This document shows, piece by piece, positions 1 to 9,080 of a stretch of 64,000 bases of DNA. The notes beneath the pieces are model-generated. The model saw only the letters and a program-made list of their open reading frames with translations, made no database searches and was not told the origin of the DNA. The stretch is taken from positions 1 to 64,000 of the forward strand of contig NZ_LMDG01000034.1 in the NCBI RefSeq assembly GCF_001426265.1. Reading direction: 5' to 3'. The stretch is from Rhizobium sp. Root1220. GTDB taxonomy: Bacteria > Pseudomonadota > Alphaproteobacteria > Rhizobiales > Rhizobiaceae. Positions within the stretch are counted from its first letter, which is position 1, and each line of letters begins with the position of its first letter. A program made the translations under genes and the position numbers.

Positions 1-267
1 CGCCGCGACGCGCAGACGGTGCAAGCCCTGCGCGCCCAGGTCAAGACGACCCAGGAAACGCTCGAGCTGTCGACCGCCAGCTACAAGGACGGCGCCTCCT
101 CGCTGCTCGACGTGCTCGACGCCCAGCGCCAGGTGTCGCTTGCCCAGGCAAGCCTGGCCGCCGCCGTCCAGCAGGTGGCAAAGGACTACGTCTCGCTCAA
201 TGTCGCCATCGGAGGCGGCTACAATCCCGGCGGAAAACCAACCGTCGCGCCGCCAAAGGAAACCTGA
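1..267 (+). CDS. TolC-family outer membrane efflux protein, C-terminal part
   Basis: Only the last 88 residues are in the window; the reading frame is open to base 1, so the gene starts upstream. The stretch with YKDGASSLLDVLDAQR followed by an Ala/Gln-rich helix and a terminal VAIGGGY is the typical last coiled-coil hairpin and final strand of TolC/outer-membrane-factor proteins, which form the outer-membrane exit duct of RND or type I export systems. After that strand comes a short Pro/Lys tail. A strong terminator follows, so this is the last gene of its transcript. The partner pump should lie upstream of the window. The family is well supported; the exported substrate cannot be told. Confidence 0.85.
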   Translation, partial: RRDAQTVQALRAQVKTTQETLELSTASYKDGASSLLDVLDAQRQVSLAQASLAAAVQQVAKDYVSLNVAIGGGYNPGGKPTVAPPKET

Positions 268-280
268 AGACATTAACGGC

Positions 281-308
281 AAAAAGCCCCGCGATTGCGG
301 GGCTTTTT
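281..308 (+). terminator. Rho-independent terminator after the TolC-family gene
   Basis: A 12-base stem (AAAAAGCCCCGC pairing with GCGGGGCTTTTT) closes a GATT loop and ends in a T run. It lies 14 bases after the stop codon. The A/T ends make it symmetrical, but the only gene ending here is on the + strand. Confidence 0.9.
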
Positions 309-394
309 ATTTCGTTCCCCGCGCATGGAGAGCGAATATATTGCGCGAAGAGACAAATTGGATTCGACAAGCGCAATAGCCTACTGTACGCAAT

Positions 395-410
395 GATTAA
401 ACGATTAATC
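395..410 (+). promoter_or_regulatory. Probable LacI-family operator
   Basis: GATTAAACGATTAATC is a near-perfect 16-bp inverted repeat centred on CG, with 7 of 8 arm positions matching. LacI/GalR regulators favour even palindromes with a central CG. It sits 17 bases ahead of the lacI-type gene start, so self-repression of the whole operon is the simplest reading. Inference from position and symmetry only. Confidence 0.6.
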
Positions 411-427
411 TGCGCACGTCGGAAACC

Positions 428-1471
428 ATGCCCTCAACGCGACCGGGTCCAAACCTCAGCAGGATAGCAACGTCACTCGGCGTCTCCGTCGCAACGGTCT
501 CCAATGCACTCTCGGGAAAGGGCCGCGTTTCCGAACAGCTGGCGGAGAAGATCAAGGCGCATGCCACTGACCTCGGCTACATTCCCAGTCAGGCTGGACG
601 GGCACTCAGGACAGGCCGAAGCGGCGTCCTCGGCCTTGTGCTTCCCGATATCGCCAACCCACTTTTCCCCAAACTAGCACAGGCCATCGAATTCGCCGCC
701 ACGGCAGCCGGCTACGGTGTGCTGATCGCGGATTCTCGCGGCGACGTCGCCGCCCAGACCGAAGCGATAAACCGCCTGATCGAACGAGGTGTCGAAGGCA
801 TGGTCATCGTGCCGCGTCGCGCCACGCGTATTTCCGCCGCAAGCTGCCCGGTCGCCGTCATCGACACGGCATCCACCCCAGGCAACACCGTCGCAGCGGA
901 CCACATGCAGGGCGGCTGGGCGATTGCCGACCATCTGGCCGAACTGGGACACAAGCGCATCCTCATCATCGGCAACAATCCCGGCTCGAACGTCCAGAAC
1001 GATCGCGCGGGCGGTATACGCTCTGGCTTGCGTCCGGGAATGACCTCGACAACGCTCTGGATCGAACGGCTGGAACGAGATCTCGGTAGTGGCTGCCGTC
1101 TCGGCCTTGCGGAAAAGGTCCACCAAGGATTCACTGCTTTCGCGGCGCTCTCGGACTTGCAGGCCCTGAGGGCGCTTACCGAACTCCAGCGCGACGGCAT
1201 CGATGTTCCCGCCATGGCAAGCGTCACAGGCTTCGACGACCTGATCTGGTCGCCGGTGATCACTCCATCGCTGACGACCGTTGCCATGGACATGGTCACG
1301 ATCGCCGAGATTGCCATCTCGTCCCTGCTTAGAACCATACAGACAAGCGGAAGCCGTGAAGGCACGCTCGTCACCGCGGAGACCGATCGTGTACCGATGC
1401 AACTTGTCGTCCGCCAATCCTCGGGTCCTGTAGATCCAACGCAAAACACCTCTCAGACGGAGAACTCCTGA
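428..1471 (+). CDS. LacI/GalR-family transcriptional regulator
   Basis: This 347-residue protein has the LacI plan. An N-terminal helix-turn-helix spans about residues 10-30 (IATSLGVSVATVSNALSG), followed by a hinge helix near PSQAGRALRTGRSG, and then a periplasmic-binding-protein-like effector domain to about residue 325. VLGLVLPDIANPLFPKLAQ is the usual first strand and helix of that domain. The gene is followed after one base by the binding-protein gene of an ABC transporter, so it is the first gene of the operon it probably controls. The effector is likely a purine or nucleoside judging from the salvage enzymes downstream, which is inference. A CG-centred palindrome lies just upstream. 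Confidence 0.9.
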   Translation: MPSTRPGPNLSRIATSLGVSVATVSNALSGKGRVSEQLAEKIKAHATDLGYIPSQAGRALRTGRSGVLGLVLPDIANPLFPKLAQAIEFAATAAGYGVLIADSRGDVAAQTEAINRLIERGVEGMVIVPRRATRISAASCPVAVIDTASTPGNTVAADHMQGGWAIADHLAELGHKRILIIGNNPGSNVQNDRAGGIRSGLRPGMTSTTLWIERLERDLGSGCRLGLAEKVHQGFTAFAALSDLQALRALTELQRDGIDVPAMASVTGFDDLIWSPVITPSLTTVAMDMVTIAEIAISSLLRTIQTSGSREGTLVTAETDRVPMQLVVRQSSGPVDPTQNTSQTENS

Positions 1472-1472
1472 T

Positions 1473-2495
1473 ATGAAAAAGGCTCTCATCGCCACGGCGG
1501 CGCTACTGGCGATTTCCCCTCTTGCTGCTAGAGCTGAGGAACGCACATTGACGATCTCCGTTTATGCCTTTGCTCAGGACGATTTCAAGTCGATCGTCTA
1601 CGACCCCTTCGAAGCGAAATGCGGCTGCAAGCTGGTTGTCGAAACCGGCAACAGCGTCGAGCGTCTGGCCAAGATGGAAGCCAACAAGGCCAATCCTGTC
1701 GTCGACATGGCCGTCGTCTCGATGGCGGACGCGCTTTCCGCATCGCGCAAGGGCCTGATCGACAAGATCGATACATCGAAGCTCGGCAATTTCGCCAAGC
1801 TCTACGACATTGCCAGGGATCCGAACGGCGATGGCATGAGTGTCGGCTACACCTTCTACGCCACCTCGATCGCCTATCGCTCCGACAAGATGAAGATCGA
1901 GTCCTGGGCTGATCTGCTGAAGCCGGAATATATCGGCCACGTCGCTTTCCCGAACGTCACCACCAACCAGGGCCCGCCGGCGCTCTATATGCTGGGCCTG
2001 GCGCTCGGGAACGACACGCCGGACCTCAAGGCGCCGATCGAGGCGCTCGGCGAGAAGAAGGACGACATCGTCACCTTCTATGAAAAATCCTCGCAGCTTG
2101 TGCAGCTGATGCAGCAGGAGGAGATCTGGGCAGCCCCGATCGGTCGCTTCTCCTGGGCCGGCTTCACCAAGCTCGACGTTCCCGTTGCCTGGGCGACGCC
2201 TAGGGAAGGCCAGACTGGCGGCATGAACGTCATGGTCATGACCAAGGGCTCGAAGAACCAGGATCTAGCAGCACAGTTCATGGATTTCTGGCTCTCCACC
2301 GACATCCAGACCAAGCTTGCGGAAAAGCTGGTCGACAGCCCGGCCAACAAGGAGGTCAAGCTCTCCGACGCCGCCGCCAACAACCTGACCTATGGCGAAG
2401 ATACCGCCAAGAGCCTGAAGCTCATCCCTTCTGCCGCAGCGCTCGACAACCGCGCAGACTGGCTGAAGGAATGGAACGACAAGGTCGGCCAGTAA
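1473..2495 (+). CDS. ABC transporter periplasmic substrate-binding protein (PotD/Fe3+ type)
   Basis: A 340-residue protein with a clear signal peptide (MKKALIATAALLAISPLAARA, cleavage after about residue 21) and an extracellular solute-binding fold of the spermidine/putrescine and iron class (family 1/8). It starts one base after the LacI stop. It should capture a small solute in the periplasm for the two permeases and the ATPase encoded next. Polyamines and iron are the commonest substrates in the family. Here the same operon carries a nucleoside hydrolase and an adenine deaminase, so a purine nucleoside or base is the more likely cargo. That is inferred from context, not seen in the binding site. 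Confidence 0.88.
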   Translation: MKKALIATAALLAISPLAARAEERTLTISVYAFAQDDFKSIVYDPFEAKCGCKLVVETGNSVERLAKMEANKANPVVDMAVVSMADALSASRKGLIDKIDTSKLGNFAKLYDIARDPNGDGMSVGYTFYATSIAYRSDKMKIESWADLLKPEYIGHVAFPNVTTNQGPPALYMLGLALGNDTPDLKAPIEALGEKKDDIVTFYEKSSQLVQLMQQEEIWAAPIGRFSWAGFTKLDVPVAWATPREGQTGGMNVMVMTKGSKNQDLAAQFMDFWLSTDIQTKLAEKLVDSPANKEVKLSDAAANNLTYGEDTAKSLKLIPSAAALDNRADWLKEWNDKVGQ

Positions 2496-2507
2496 TCATT
2501 CAAGACT

Positions 2508-2527
2508 GCCCCGGCCCCAGCCGGGGC
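2508..2527 (+). other. Intercistronic stem-loop
   Basis: GCCCCGGC pairs with GCCGGGGC around a CCCA loop. There is no T run, so it is not a normal terminator. Such hairpins between a binding-protein gene and its permease genes commonly protect the upstream mRNA end and raise the binding-protein dose. Confidence 0.55.
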
Positions 2528-2558
2528 CGCTTCATCGGATCGCTCTGAAAGACGCCTC

Positions 2559-3386
2559 ATGTTTCAAAACCGCGCAGAAGCCTTGGCGCTTGCCCTGCCC
2601 GCGGCCCTGTTTGCCGCGCTGGTCTTCCTGCTGCCCGTCGTCATCCTTCTCTCGGAAGGTTTCCACATCGACGGCAGCTGGACGCTCGCGGCCTATACCG
2701 GCTTCTTCTCCGAGTCGCTCAACCGCACGGTCTTCCTGCGCACCTTCAAGCTCGGGCTCGAGGTAACGGTCTCCTCCGCCGTGATCGGCTACGCCGCAGC
2801 ATTCGCGATCGTCAACCTGCCGCCGAAGGGCAAGGGCCGGATGATCGGCCTCGTCACTCTGCCACTCATGATCTCGCCGGTCGCCCGCACCTATGCCTGG
2901 ATCGTCATCCTCGGTCGCACCGGCATCGTCAACCAGGCAATCACCGGCCTTGGTCTCAGCGACAGTCCTTTGCGCCTGCTGTTTACCGAGACAGCCGTCT
3001 TCATCGGCCTGCTGCAGCTCTTTCTTCCGCTGATGATCCTGTCGCTGATCAGCGCGCTCGAGAACATGCCGAAGGACGCCATCCCCGCCGCCCGCGTGCT
3101 CGGCGCCAACTGGTTCCAGGTGTTCTGGAAGGTCATCCTCCCGCTCACCCGCGAAGGTCTGGTGGTCGGCGGCACGCTGGTCTTCACCGGCTCGTTGACG
3201 GCATATATCACCCCTGCCGTGCTCGGTGGTTCCAAGGTACTGATGCTGGAAACCCTTCTCTACCAGCAGGTCTCCGTCGCCAATGATTTCGTCGCCGCCA
3301 GCGTCATCGCCTTCATGCTGATCGCCATGAGCTTCGCCGCCAATATTCTGCTGAAACGCCTGGCCACCGCGAGGAACAGACGATGA
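2559..3386 (+). CDS. ABC transporter permease (PotB type)
   Basis: A 275-residue inner-membrane protein with about six hydrophobic segments. The EAA-type cytoplasmic loop that docks the ATPase is at about residues 177-198 (AARVLGANWFQVFWKVILP). Its length and layout fit the PotB/CysT-like half of a spermidine/putrescine-type importer. The end overlaps the next permease gene by four bases (ATGA), indicating translational coupling. It would form the membrane channel together with that second permease. Confidence 0.88.
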   Translation: MFQNRAEALALALPAALFAALVFLLPVVILLSEGFHIDGSWTLAAYTGFFSESLNRTVFLRTFKLGLEVTVSSAVIGYAAAFAIVNLPPKGKGRMIGLVTLPLMISPVARTYAWIVILGRTGIVNQAITGLGLSDSPLRLLFTETAVFIGLLQLFLPLMILSLISALENMPKDAIPAARVLGANWFQVFWKVILPLTREGLVVGGTLVFTGSLTAYITPAVLGGSKVLMLETLLYQQVSVANDFVAASVIAFMLIAMSFAANILLKRLATARNRR

Positions 3387-4162
3387 CGGCTCGTATTCTC
3401 TCGCCGCTGGTGCTCGGCCTGCTGCTGGTCTTCCTCATCGGCCCGTTCCTGATTATCATCGCCGCTTCGCTGTCGGCGGGCGAAACGCTGGCCTTTCCGC
3501 CGCAGGGCCTGTCGCTGCGCTGGGTGCTCAAGGTCTTCACCATCGACAGTTTCCGCGAGAGCTTCGCCATGTCGATGTTTCTCGCCGTCGGCGGCACGCT
3601 GGCGGCGCTGATCCTTGGCATCCCCGCGGCCTACGCCCTGTCGCGCTACAAGCTGCCCTTCGGCGAAACGGTCCGCACCATCGTCTCGCTGCCGATCATC
3701 GTCCCCGGCATCATCGTCGGCCTGGCGCTGCTGCGCTATCTCGTCGTGCCCTTCGGCTTCAACATCACGCTGGCGCTATTCTTCGCCCACACCGCGCTGG
3801 TGCTGCCCTATGCCGTCCGCGTCGTCTCGGCCAGCCTCGACAACCTGCGCTCCGACATGGAGGAGGCCGCCGTCTTGCTTGGTTCTTCCCGTGTCGGCGC
3901 GTTCTTCCGCGTGGTGATGCCGAACATCCGCGGTGGCATCCTCGCCGCCTTCATCCTCGGTTTCGTCACCAGCTTCAATCAGGTGCCCGTCTCCCTTTTC
4001 CTCTCCGGCCCCGGCGTCCGCACGCTGCCGATCGACATGCTGGGCTACATGGAGACTACCTACGATCCGTCGATCGCAGCCCTTTCGGCGCTGCTCGCCT
4101 TCCTCTCCATCGGCATCGTCTTCCTTGCCGAACGCTTCCTGGGATTCTCGCGTTATGTCTGA
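3383..4162 (+). CDS. ABC transporter permease (PotC type)
   Basis: A 259-residue permease with an N-terminal membrane anchor and five more hydrophobic segments. The EAA loop reads MEEAAVLLGSSRVGAFFRVVMP in the expected place before the last third. It is the second membrane half of the importer. The start overlaps the preceding permease by four bases, and its end overlaps the ATPase gene by eight bases, so the four transporter genes are tightly coupled. Confidence 0.88.
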   Translation: MTARILSPLVLGLLLVFLIGPFLIIIAASLSAGETLAFPPQGLSLRWVLKVFTIDSFRESFAMSMFLAVGGTLAALILGIPAAYALSRYKLPFGETVRTIVSLPIIVPGIIVGLALLRYLVVPFGFNITLALFFAHTALVLPYAVRVVSASLDNLRSDMEEAAVLLGSSRVGAFFRVVMPNIRGGILAAFILGFVTSFNQVPVSLFLSGPGVRTLPIDMLGYMETTYDPSIAALSALLAFLSIGIVFLAERFLGFSRYV

Positions 4163-5180
4163 CACCTATCTGCAACTCGACAAGTTGACGCTTGCCTACG
4201 GCGATACGGTCGCGGTGAAGGATCTCGACCTGACCATCAAGAAGGGTGAACTCGTCGCCTTGCTAGGCCCCTCCGGCTGCGGCAAGACCACCACCATGCG
4301 CTCGATCGCCGGCCTGCTGAACCCGAGCGCCGGCCGCATCACCCTCGATGGCGCAGACATCACCCGCGTTTCCGCCAACAAGCGCAATGTCGGCCTGGTC
4401 TTCCAGTCCTACGCGCTGTTTCCGCATCTGACCGTGTACGAGAACGTCGCCTTCGGCCTGCGCCTCAAGGGCATCGGCGGGCAGGATCTCGACGCACGTG
4501 TCACGGCAGGCATCAAGTCCGTCGGCCTCGCCAGCTTCGCTTCCCGCAAGCCGGCCGAACTCTCCGGTGGGCAGCAGCAGCGCGTCGCGCTTGCCCGCTC
4601 CATGGTGATGGAGCCAAAGGTCCTGCTGCTCGACGAGCCGCTCTCAAACCTTGACGCTCGCCTGCGTCTCGAAATGCGCGCCGAGCTGCAGCGCGTCCAG
4701 AAGGAAACCGGCGTCACCATGATCTTCGTCACCCACGACCAGATCGAGGCCCTGGCGCTTGCCGACCGGATCGTGGTGATGCTGAACGGCGGCATCGAGC
4801 AGATCGGCACGCCGGAGGAAATCTACAACCAGCCCGTCTCGGCCTTCGTCGCCGATTTCGTCGGCTTCGAAAACGTCTTTGCACTGGAAAACGGCAAGCT
4901 CGCGACATCCAACACTCTCGTCGGGCTTTCCGCTCCAGCGCCGCAGGCCGCGAAGGGCCTGGCCTGGCGTCCGCGCATGGTGATCCTTGGTTCAGGTCCT
5001 TTCCAGGGCACCGTGCGCGGCACCTCGTTTGCCGGCAACACTCGCGAATATCTGCTCGACACGCCGCTTGGGCCGATCAAGGCCGAAGTCGATGCCGCGC
5101 TTGCGAGCCACCCGATCGGCTCCTCCCTCCCCTTCGATCTGCCGCTCGCCGCCGCAGCCCCCCTCTCGCGCTACAGGTGA
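4155..5180 (+). CDS. ABC transporter ATP-binding protein (PotA type)
   Basis: A 341-residue ATPase. Walker A is GPSGCGKTT at residues 38-46, the Q-loop is at Q84, the signature LSGGQQQR at 136-143, Walker B LLLDEP at 157-162 and the switch histidine at H194. A TOBE-like C-terminal domain follows from about 235, typical of the PotA/MalK/FbpC branch. The ATG at 4155 is chosen because the protein then begins just ahead of the first nucleotide-binding strand and overlaps the permease stop by eight bases; a longer frame upstream is only the permease read in another phase. It powers import by the two neighbouring permeases. The stop is followed four bases later by the nucleoside hydrolase start. 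Confidence 0.9.
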   Translation: MSDTYLQLDKLTLAYGDTVAVKDLDLTIKKGELVALLGPSGCGKTTTMRSIAGLLNPSAGRITLDGADITRVSANKRNVGLVFQSYALFPHLTVYENVAFGLRLKGIGGQDLDARVTAGIKSVGLASFASRKPAELSGGQQQRVALARSMVMEPKVLLLDEPLSNLDARLRLEMRAELQRVQKETGVTMIFVTHDQIEALALADRIVVMLNGGIEQIGTPEEIYNQPVSAFVADFVGFENVFALENGKLATSNTLVGLSAPAPQAAKGLAWRPRMVILGSGPFQGTVRGTSFAGNTREYLLDTPLGPIKAEVDAALASHPIGSSLPFDLPLAAAAPLSRYR

Positions 5181-5184
5181 CATC

Positions 5185-6105
5185 ATGAGCGTCTGGATCG
5201 ACACCGACATGGGCTTCGACGACATTGCCGCCATTCTCGTGGTGACGTCTGCCAAGCTCGACATATCAGGCATCTCTCTGGTCTTCGGAAACACGCCGCT
5301 GCCGCAGGTGCGCGTCAACGCCGCCGGCGCCGCCAAGGCCTTCGGCTGGACCTTCCCGATTCACGCCGGCCGTGCCTCCGCCGTGCTTGGCAAGATCGAG
5401 ACCGCCCAGGCCATTCTCGGCGAAACAGGCATCCCGACCGCGGGCAAAACACTTCCCGAGGCCACACCGCTTGCCGAAAGCGATGCCTTTGGCGCGCTCT
5501 GCCGCTGGCTCGAACGGGACGGCGCGCACCGCATTCTGGCGCTCGGCCCGCTGACCAACATTGCCGCCCTGGCGCTCGCCCGCCCTGACCTCGCCGCCCG
5601 CATCACCGAGCTTACCTGGATGGGCGGGGGCATCACATCTGGAAACCATACCGCATCGGCCGAATTCAACGCACTGGCCGACCCGGAGGCACTTGCAATA
5701 GTCCTCTCCCACGGTCTGCCGCTGCGCTTGGTCGATCTCGACCTCTGCCGACAGGTTATCGCGCTGCCCGAGGACGTGACGCCCGTTCGAGACGCCGGCG
5801 GTGCCAATGCCGAACTTCTGGCAGACATGCTCGCTGGCTATATCGGCATCGGCACCAGCCGCGGGCGCACCGGCATGGCGATCTATGATCCCTGCGCCGC
5901 CGTCGCCTTCGCAGCACCTGAGGTCGTGACCTTCAAGGAGGCACGCATCGACGTCGAGCTGCAGGGCAGCCTCACGCGTGGGCGAACTGTTGTTGAAACG
6001 CGGGCCAGCCACGCGGCCTTCAATGCCGCATACGCCGCTGCGATCGACACCAAGGCCGCCCGCACCATGATCCTGGGCGCACTCGTTCGCGAGGCCCGCA
6101 AATGA
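5185..6105 (+). CDS. Inosine/uridine-preferring nucleoside hydrolase family protein
   Basis: A 306-residue enzyme that should cleave the N-glycosidic bond of a ribonucleoside to give base and ribose. The calcium-binding N-terminal cluster is DTDMGFDD at residues 6-13; most family members have DTDPG, so the Pro-to-Met change is mildly unusual. LGPLTNIAAL, TWMGGGI and a C-terminal YDP (the late calcium-ligand aspartate) are all in the expected order. The chosen ATG lies four bases after the ATPase stop. The end overlaps the adenine deaminase gene by four bases. Together they suggest the route imported nucleoside to base to deaminated base. Confidence 0.88.
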   Translation: MSVWIDTDMGFDDIAAILVVTSAKLDISGISLVFGNTPLPQVRVNAAGAAKAFGWTFPIHAGRASAVLGKIETAQAILGETGIPTAGKTLPEATPLAESDAFGALCRWLERDGAHRILALGPLTNIAALALARPDLAARITELTWMGGGITSGNHTASAEFNALADPEALAIVLSHGLPLRLVDLDLCRQVIALPEDVTPVRDAGGANAELLADMLAGYIGIGTSRGRTGMAIYDPCAAVAFAAPEVVTFKEARIDVELQGSLTRGRTVVETRASHAAFNAAYAAAIDTKAARTMILGALVREARK

Positions 6106-7880
6106 ACGCAGTGGAACCAATGGACCTCAACGATCCCGTGCTGCGCGCCCGTGCGGTCGCTGCGGCGCGCGGCGACGCGCCATTCGACGTGCTGATTGCA
6201 GGTGGCCGCCTTCTTGATGTCGTCACGGGCATCATTCGCGAAGCAGACGTCGGCCTTGTTGGGCCACTGATAGCAAGCGTCCATGCGCCGGCGAGCAGGG
6301 CCGATGCCGGCGAGATCATCGACGCCGGCGGCAGTATCATCGCGCCGGGCCTGATCGATACACACATGCACATAGAAAGCTCGATGGTAACGCCGGCCGA
6401 ATATGCCGCCGCCGTGCTGCCGCGCGGCGTCACCACGATCGTCTGGGATCCGCATGAATTCGGCAACGTGCACGGTCTCGACGGCGTGCGCTGGGCGGTC
6501 GACGCGTCGCGCGGTGTGCCGTTGCGGATGATCCTGCTCGCCCCTTCCTGCGTTCCTTCGGCTCCCGGCCTGGAAGTCGCCGGTGCTGATTTCGATGCAT
6601 CCGTGATCGCCGAGATGCTGCGCTGGCCCGAGATCGGCGGCGTGGCTGAGGTCATGAACATGCGCGGCGTCATCGATGGCGATCCGCGCATGACCGCCAT
6701 CGTCAATGCTGGCCTCGCCTCGGGCAAACTTGTCTGTGGCCACGCCCGTGGCCTCGAGGGTGCCGACCTCGGCGCTTTCATGACGGCGGGCGTCACCTCC
6801 GATCACGAACTGACATCCGCGGATGATTTGTTGCAAAAGCTCGCGGCCGGTCTGACAATCGAGCTTCGGGGTTCGCACGACCACCTGCTTCGCGAGTTCG
6901 TGGCGGCATTGAACGGCATCGGCCACCTGCCGTCGACTGTTACGCTTTGCACAGATGATGTCTTCCCGGACGAACTCCATCACGCCGGCGGCCTTGATGA
7001 CGTGATCCGCCGGCTGGTGAGCTACGGCCTGAAGCCCGAATGGGCTTTGCGCGCCTCGACTTTCAACGCTGCACAGCGCTTGAAGCGCCCCGACCTCGGC
7101 CTGGTCGCTGCCGGACGCCGAGCCGACATCGTGCTGTTCAACGACCTTGTCGAATTCGAGACCAGGTGTGTCATAGCCAACGGCCGGATAGTTGCTGCCG
7201 AAGGCAAGGTGACTGTCGCCATCGCCCGCTCCGACAGCACGCCGCTCCAGCACTCGGTCAAGCTCCCTGCCCTGACCGAGAACGACTTCCGTGTCCCGTC
7301 ACAAGGTACCCGCGTTCGCGTAGCAACCATCGACCGCCCGCGCTTCACCCAGTGGGCGGAGACTGAAACAGTCGTCGAAGACGGTTTTGTCGTTCCTCCC
7401 CCCGGCAGTGCCATGATTTCAGTCACTCATCGTCACGGGAAGGTCGATGGCCGTCGGCGCATTGGCTTCCTGACAGGCTGGGGCGAGTGGCGCGGTGCCT
7501 TCTGCACAACCGTTTCGCATGACAGCCACAACCTCACGGTTTTCGGCGGCAATGCACGCGACATGGCGCTCGCCGCAAACGCAGTCATCTCTGCTGGTGG
7601 TGGCATGGCTGTCGCCAGGGACGGGCAGATCGAGGCATTGCTGCCTCTGCCTCTGTCCGGTCTTGTCACCGAGGCGCCGTTGCAGGAAACAGCCGCCGCC
7701 TTCCGCGCCATCCGCAAGGCGATGGAGAAGATTGTCGATTGGAAGCCGCCCTACCTCGTGTTCAAGGCCTGCTTCGGGGCGACGCTGGCGTGCAACCTCG
7801 GTCCACACCAGACCGACCGTGGCATCGCCGATGTCGTTACCGGCAAGGTTTTGGAAAGCCCTGTGCTCGCAATCCTCTAG
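6102..7880 (+). CDS. ade: Adenine deaminase
   Basis: A 592-residue amidohydrolase-superfamily protein of normal length for bacterial adenine deaminase, which converts adenine to hypoxanthine and ammonia. Metal-binding HMHIESSM begins at residue 88, and DPHEFGNV, GHARG, HDHLLREF and CTDDVFPDEL follow as in the Ade/YicP family. The C-terminal adenine-deaminase domain is complete. The start overlaps the nucleoside hydrolase by ATGA. As the last gene of the operon it supports adenine or adenosine as the imported compound. No terminator is obvious in the 30 bases before the convergent amidohydrolase gene. Confidence 0.93.
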   Translation: MNAVEPMDLNDPVLRARAVAAARGDAPFDVLIAGGRLLDVVTGIIREADVGLVGPLIASVHAPASRADAGEIIDAGGSIIAPGLIDTHMHIESSMVTPAEYAAAVLPRGVTTIVWDPHEFGNVHGLDGVRWAVDASRGVPLRMILLAPSCVPSAPGLEVAGADFDASVIAEMLRWPEIGGVAEVMNMRGVIDGDPRMTAIVNAGLASGKLVCGHARGLEGADLGAFMTAGVTSDHELTSADDLLQKLAAGLTIELRGSHDHLLREFVAALNGIGHLPSTVTLCTDDVFPDELHHAGGLDDVIRRLVSYGLKPEWALRASTFNAAQRLKRPDLGLVAAGRRADIVLFNDLVEFETRCVIANGRIVAAEGKVTVAIARSDSTPLQHSVKLPALTENDFRVPSQGTRVRVATIDRPRFTQWAETETVVEDGFVVPPPGSAMISVTHRHGKVDGRRRIGFLTGWGEWRGAFCTTVSHDSHNLTVFGGNARDMALAANAVISAGGGMAVARDGQIEALLPLPLSGLVTEAPLQETAAAFRAIRKAMEKIVDWKPPYLVFKACFGATLACNLGPHQTDRGIADVVTGKVLESPVLAIL

Positions 7881-7910
7881 CCATCCGCGCATCGTGCCGC
7901 GCCACGGCGG

Positions 7911-9080
7911 CTACGCCCGCAGCTCCTGCTCGACCAGCGCGGACCAAAATGCCGCGCCGTAGCCGATCGCACCATCGTTGAAATCGTAGGCCGTATTGTG
8001 ATGCAACGCGCCGTCGACGGCAGGCCCGTTGCCGAGCCAGACGTAGCATCCCGGCGCTTTTTGACCGAAGAAGGCGAAGTCATCGCCGGCCGTTGACGGT
8101 GGGAAACTGGTTCGCACCTTGTCGCGGAAAATGGTGGCGGCGGCAGCAAGGGCGCGCCCGGTGGCCGCCTCCTCGTTCACGACGGGCGGTATGCGACGCT
8201 CGAACTGATAATCGGCCGCAATGCCGAACATTTCCGCCGTGCCCCGGGCAATCCGGCCTATCTCTTCCTCCAGCTGATCGCGCACTTCGGCGGAATAGGC
8301 GCGTGCAGTCCCGCCGATTTCGACGACATCGGGAATGACATTCAACGCCTTTGGATCACCGGCATGCAGTGAGCAAGCGCTGACCACCGCCGGCTGCAAG
8401 GGATCGACCACACGCCCGACGATCGTCTGCAATGACGCAAGGAACGTCCCGGCCGCAGTAATCGGATCCCTTCCGAGATGCGGCTTTGCGCCGTGGGTTC
8501 CGGTTCCACGGAAAGTCACCCGCCAGCTGTCGGAGGATGCCAGCTGCGGACCTTCGACCACCGCCATCTCGTCGACCGCCAGCCCGGGCATGTTGTGGAG
8601 CCCGTAAACGGCATCGCAGGGGAACAGATCGAAAAGCCCATCCTCCACCATTTTCCGCGCACCGCCTCGCCCCTCCTCGGCGGGCTGAAAAATGAAGTGC
8701 ACCGTGCCCGAGAATTCGCACGTCGCCGCCAGATGCCGCGCCGCGCCCAGAAGCATTGCGGTATGGCCATCATGCCCGCAGGCGTGCATCTTTCCGGCAA
8801 ACCTGGATTTGTATGGTCTATCGGCCATCTCCGGCATCGCGAGCGCGTCCATATCGGCGCGCAGCCCGATCACTCGCGTCCCGTTGCCGACCTTGAGCGT
8901 ACCGACGACACCGGTGCCGCCGAGTCCGCGGTGCACCTTCACACCCGCCTCCTCCAGCAGTCCAGCCACGATGCCACTGGTGCGCTCCTCCTCGAAGCCC
9001 AGCTCCGGGTTCGCGTGCAGGTCGCGGCGAAGTGCTGTCAGAAAAGGTAGATCGCTCTCGATCCGGACGGGGATGGGCAT
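7911..9080 (-). CDS. M20-family amidohydrolase (hippurate hydrolase-like)
   Basis: A 389-residue metallopeptidase-fold enzyme. Metal-site motifs are MHACGHDGHTAML, QPAEEGRGGARK and the C-terminal AGDDFAFF and LHHNTAYDF. The dimerisation/lid domain carries GTGTHGAKPHLGRDP. The family (hippurate, N-acetyl-amino-acid or indole-acetyl-amino-acid hydrolases) removes an acyl group from an N-acylated amino acid in the cytoplasm. No signal peptide. It converges on the purine operon with about 30 bases between. The exact substrate is unknown. Confidence 0.88.
   Translation of the reverse strand: MPIPVRIESDLPFLTALRRDLHANPELGFEEERTSGIVAGLLEEAGVKVHRGLGGTGVVGTLKVGNGTRVIGLRADMDALAMPEMADRPYKSRFAGKMHACGHDGHTAMLLGAARHLAATCEFSGTVHFIFQPAEEGRGGARKMVEDGLFDLFPCDAVYGLHNMPGLAVDEMAVVEGPQLASSDSWRVTFRGTGTHGAKPHLGRDPITAAGTFLASLQTIVGRVVDPLQPAVVSACSLHAGDPKALNVIPDVVEIGGTARAYSAEVRDQLEEEIGRIARGTAEMFGIAADYQFERRIPPVVNEEAATGRALAAAATIFRDKVRTSFPPSTAGDDFAFFGQKAPGCYVWLGNGPAVDGALHHNTAYDFNDGAIGYGAAFWSALVEQELRA

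Noticed and set aside
5883..7253. 456-residue open frame on the minus strand
   Set aside because: Antisense shadow of the adenine deaminase and nucleoside hydrolase genes.
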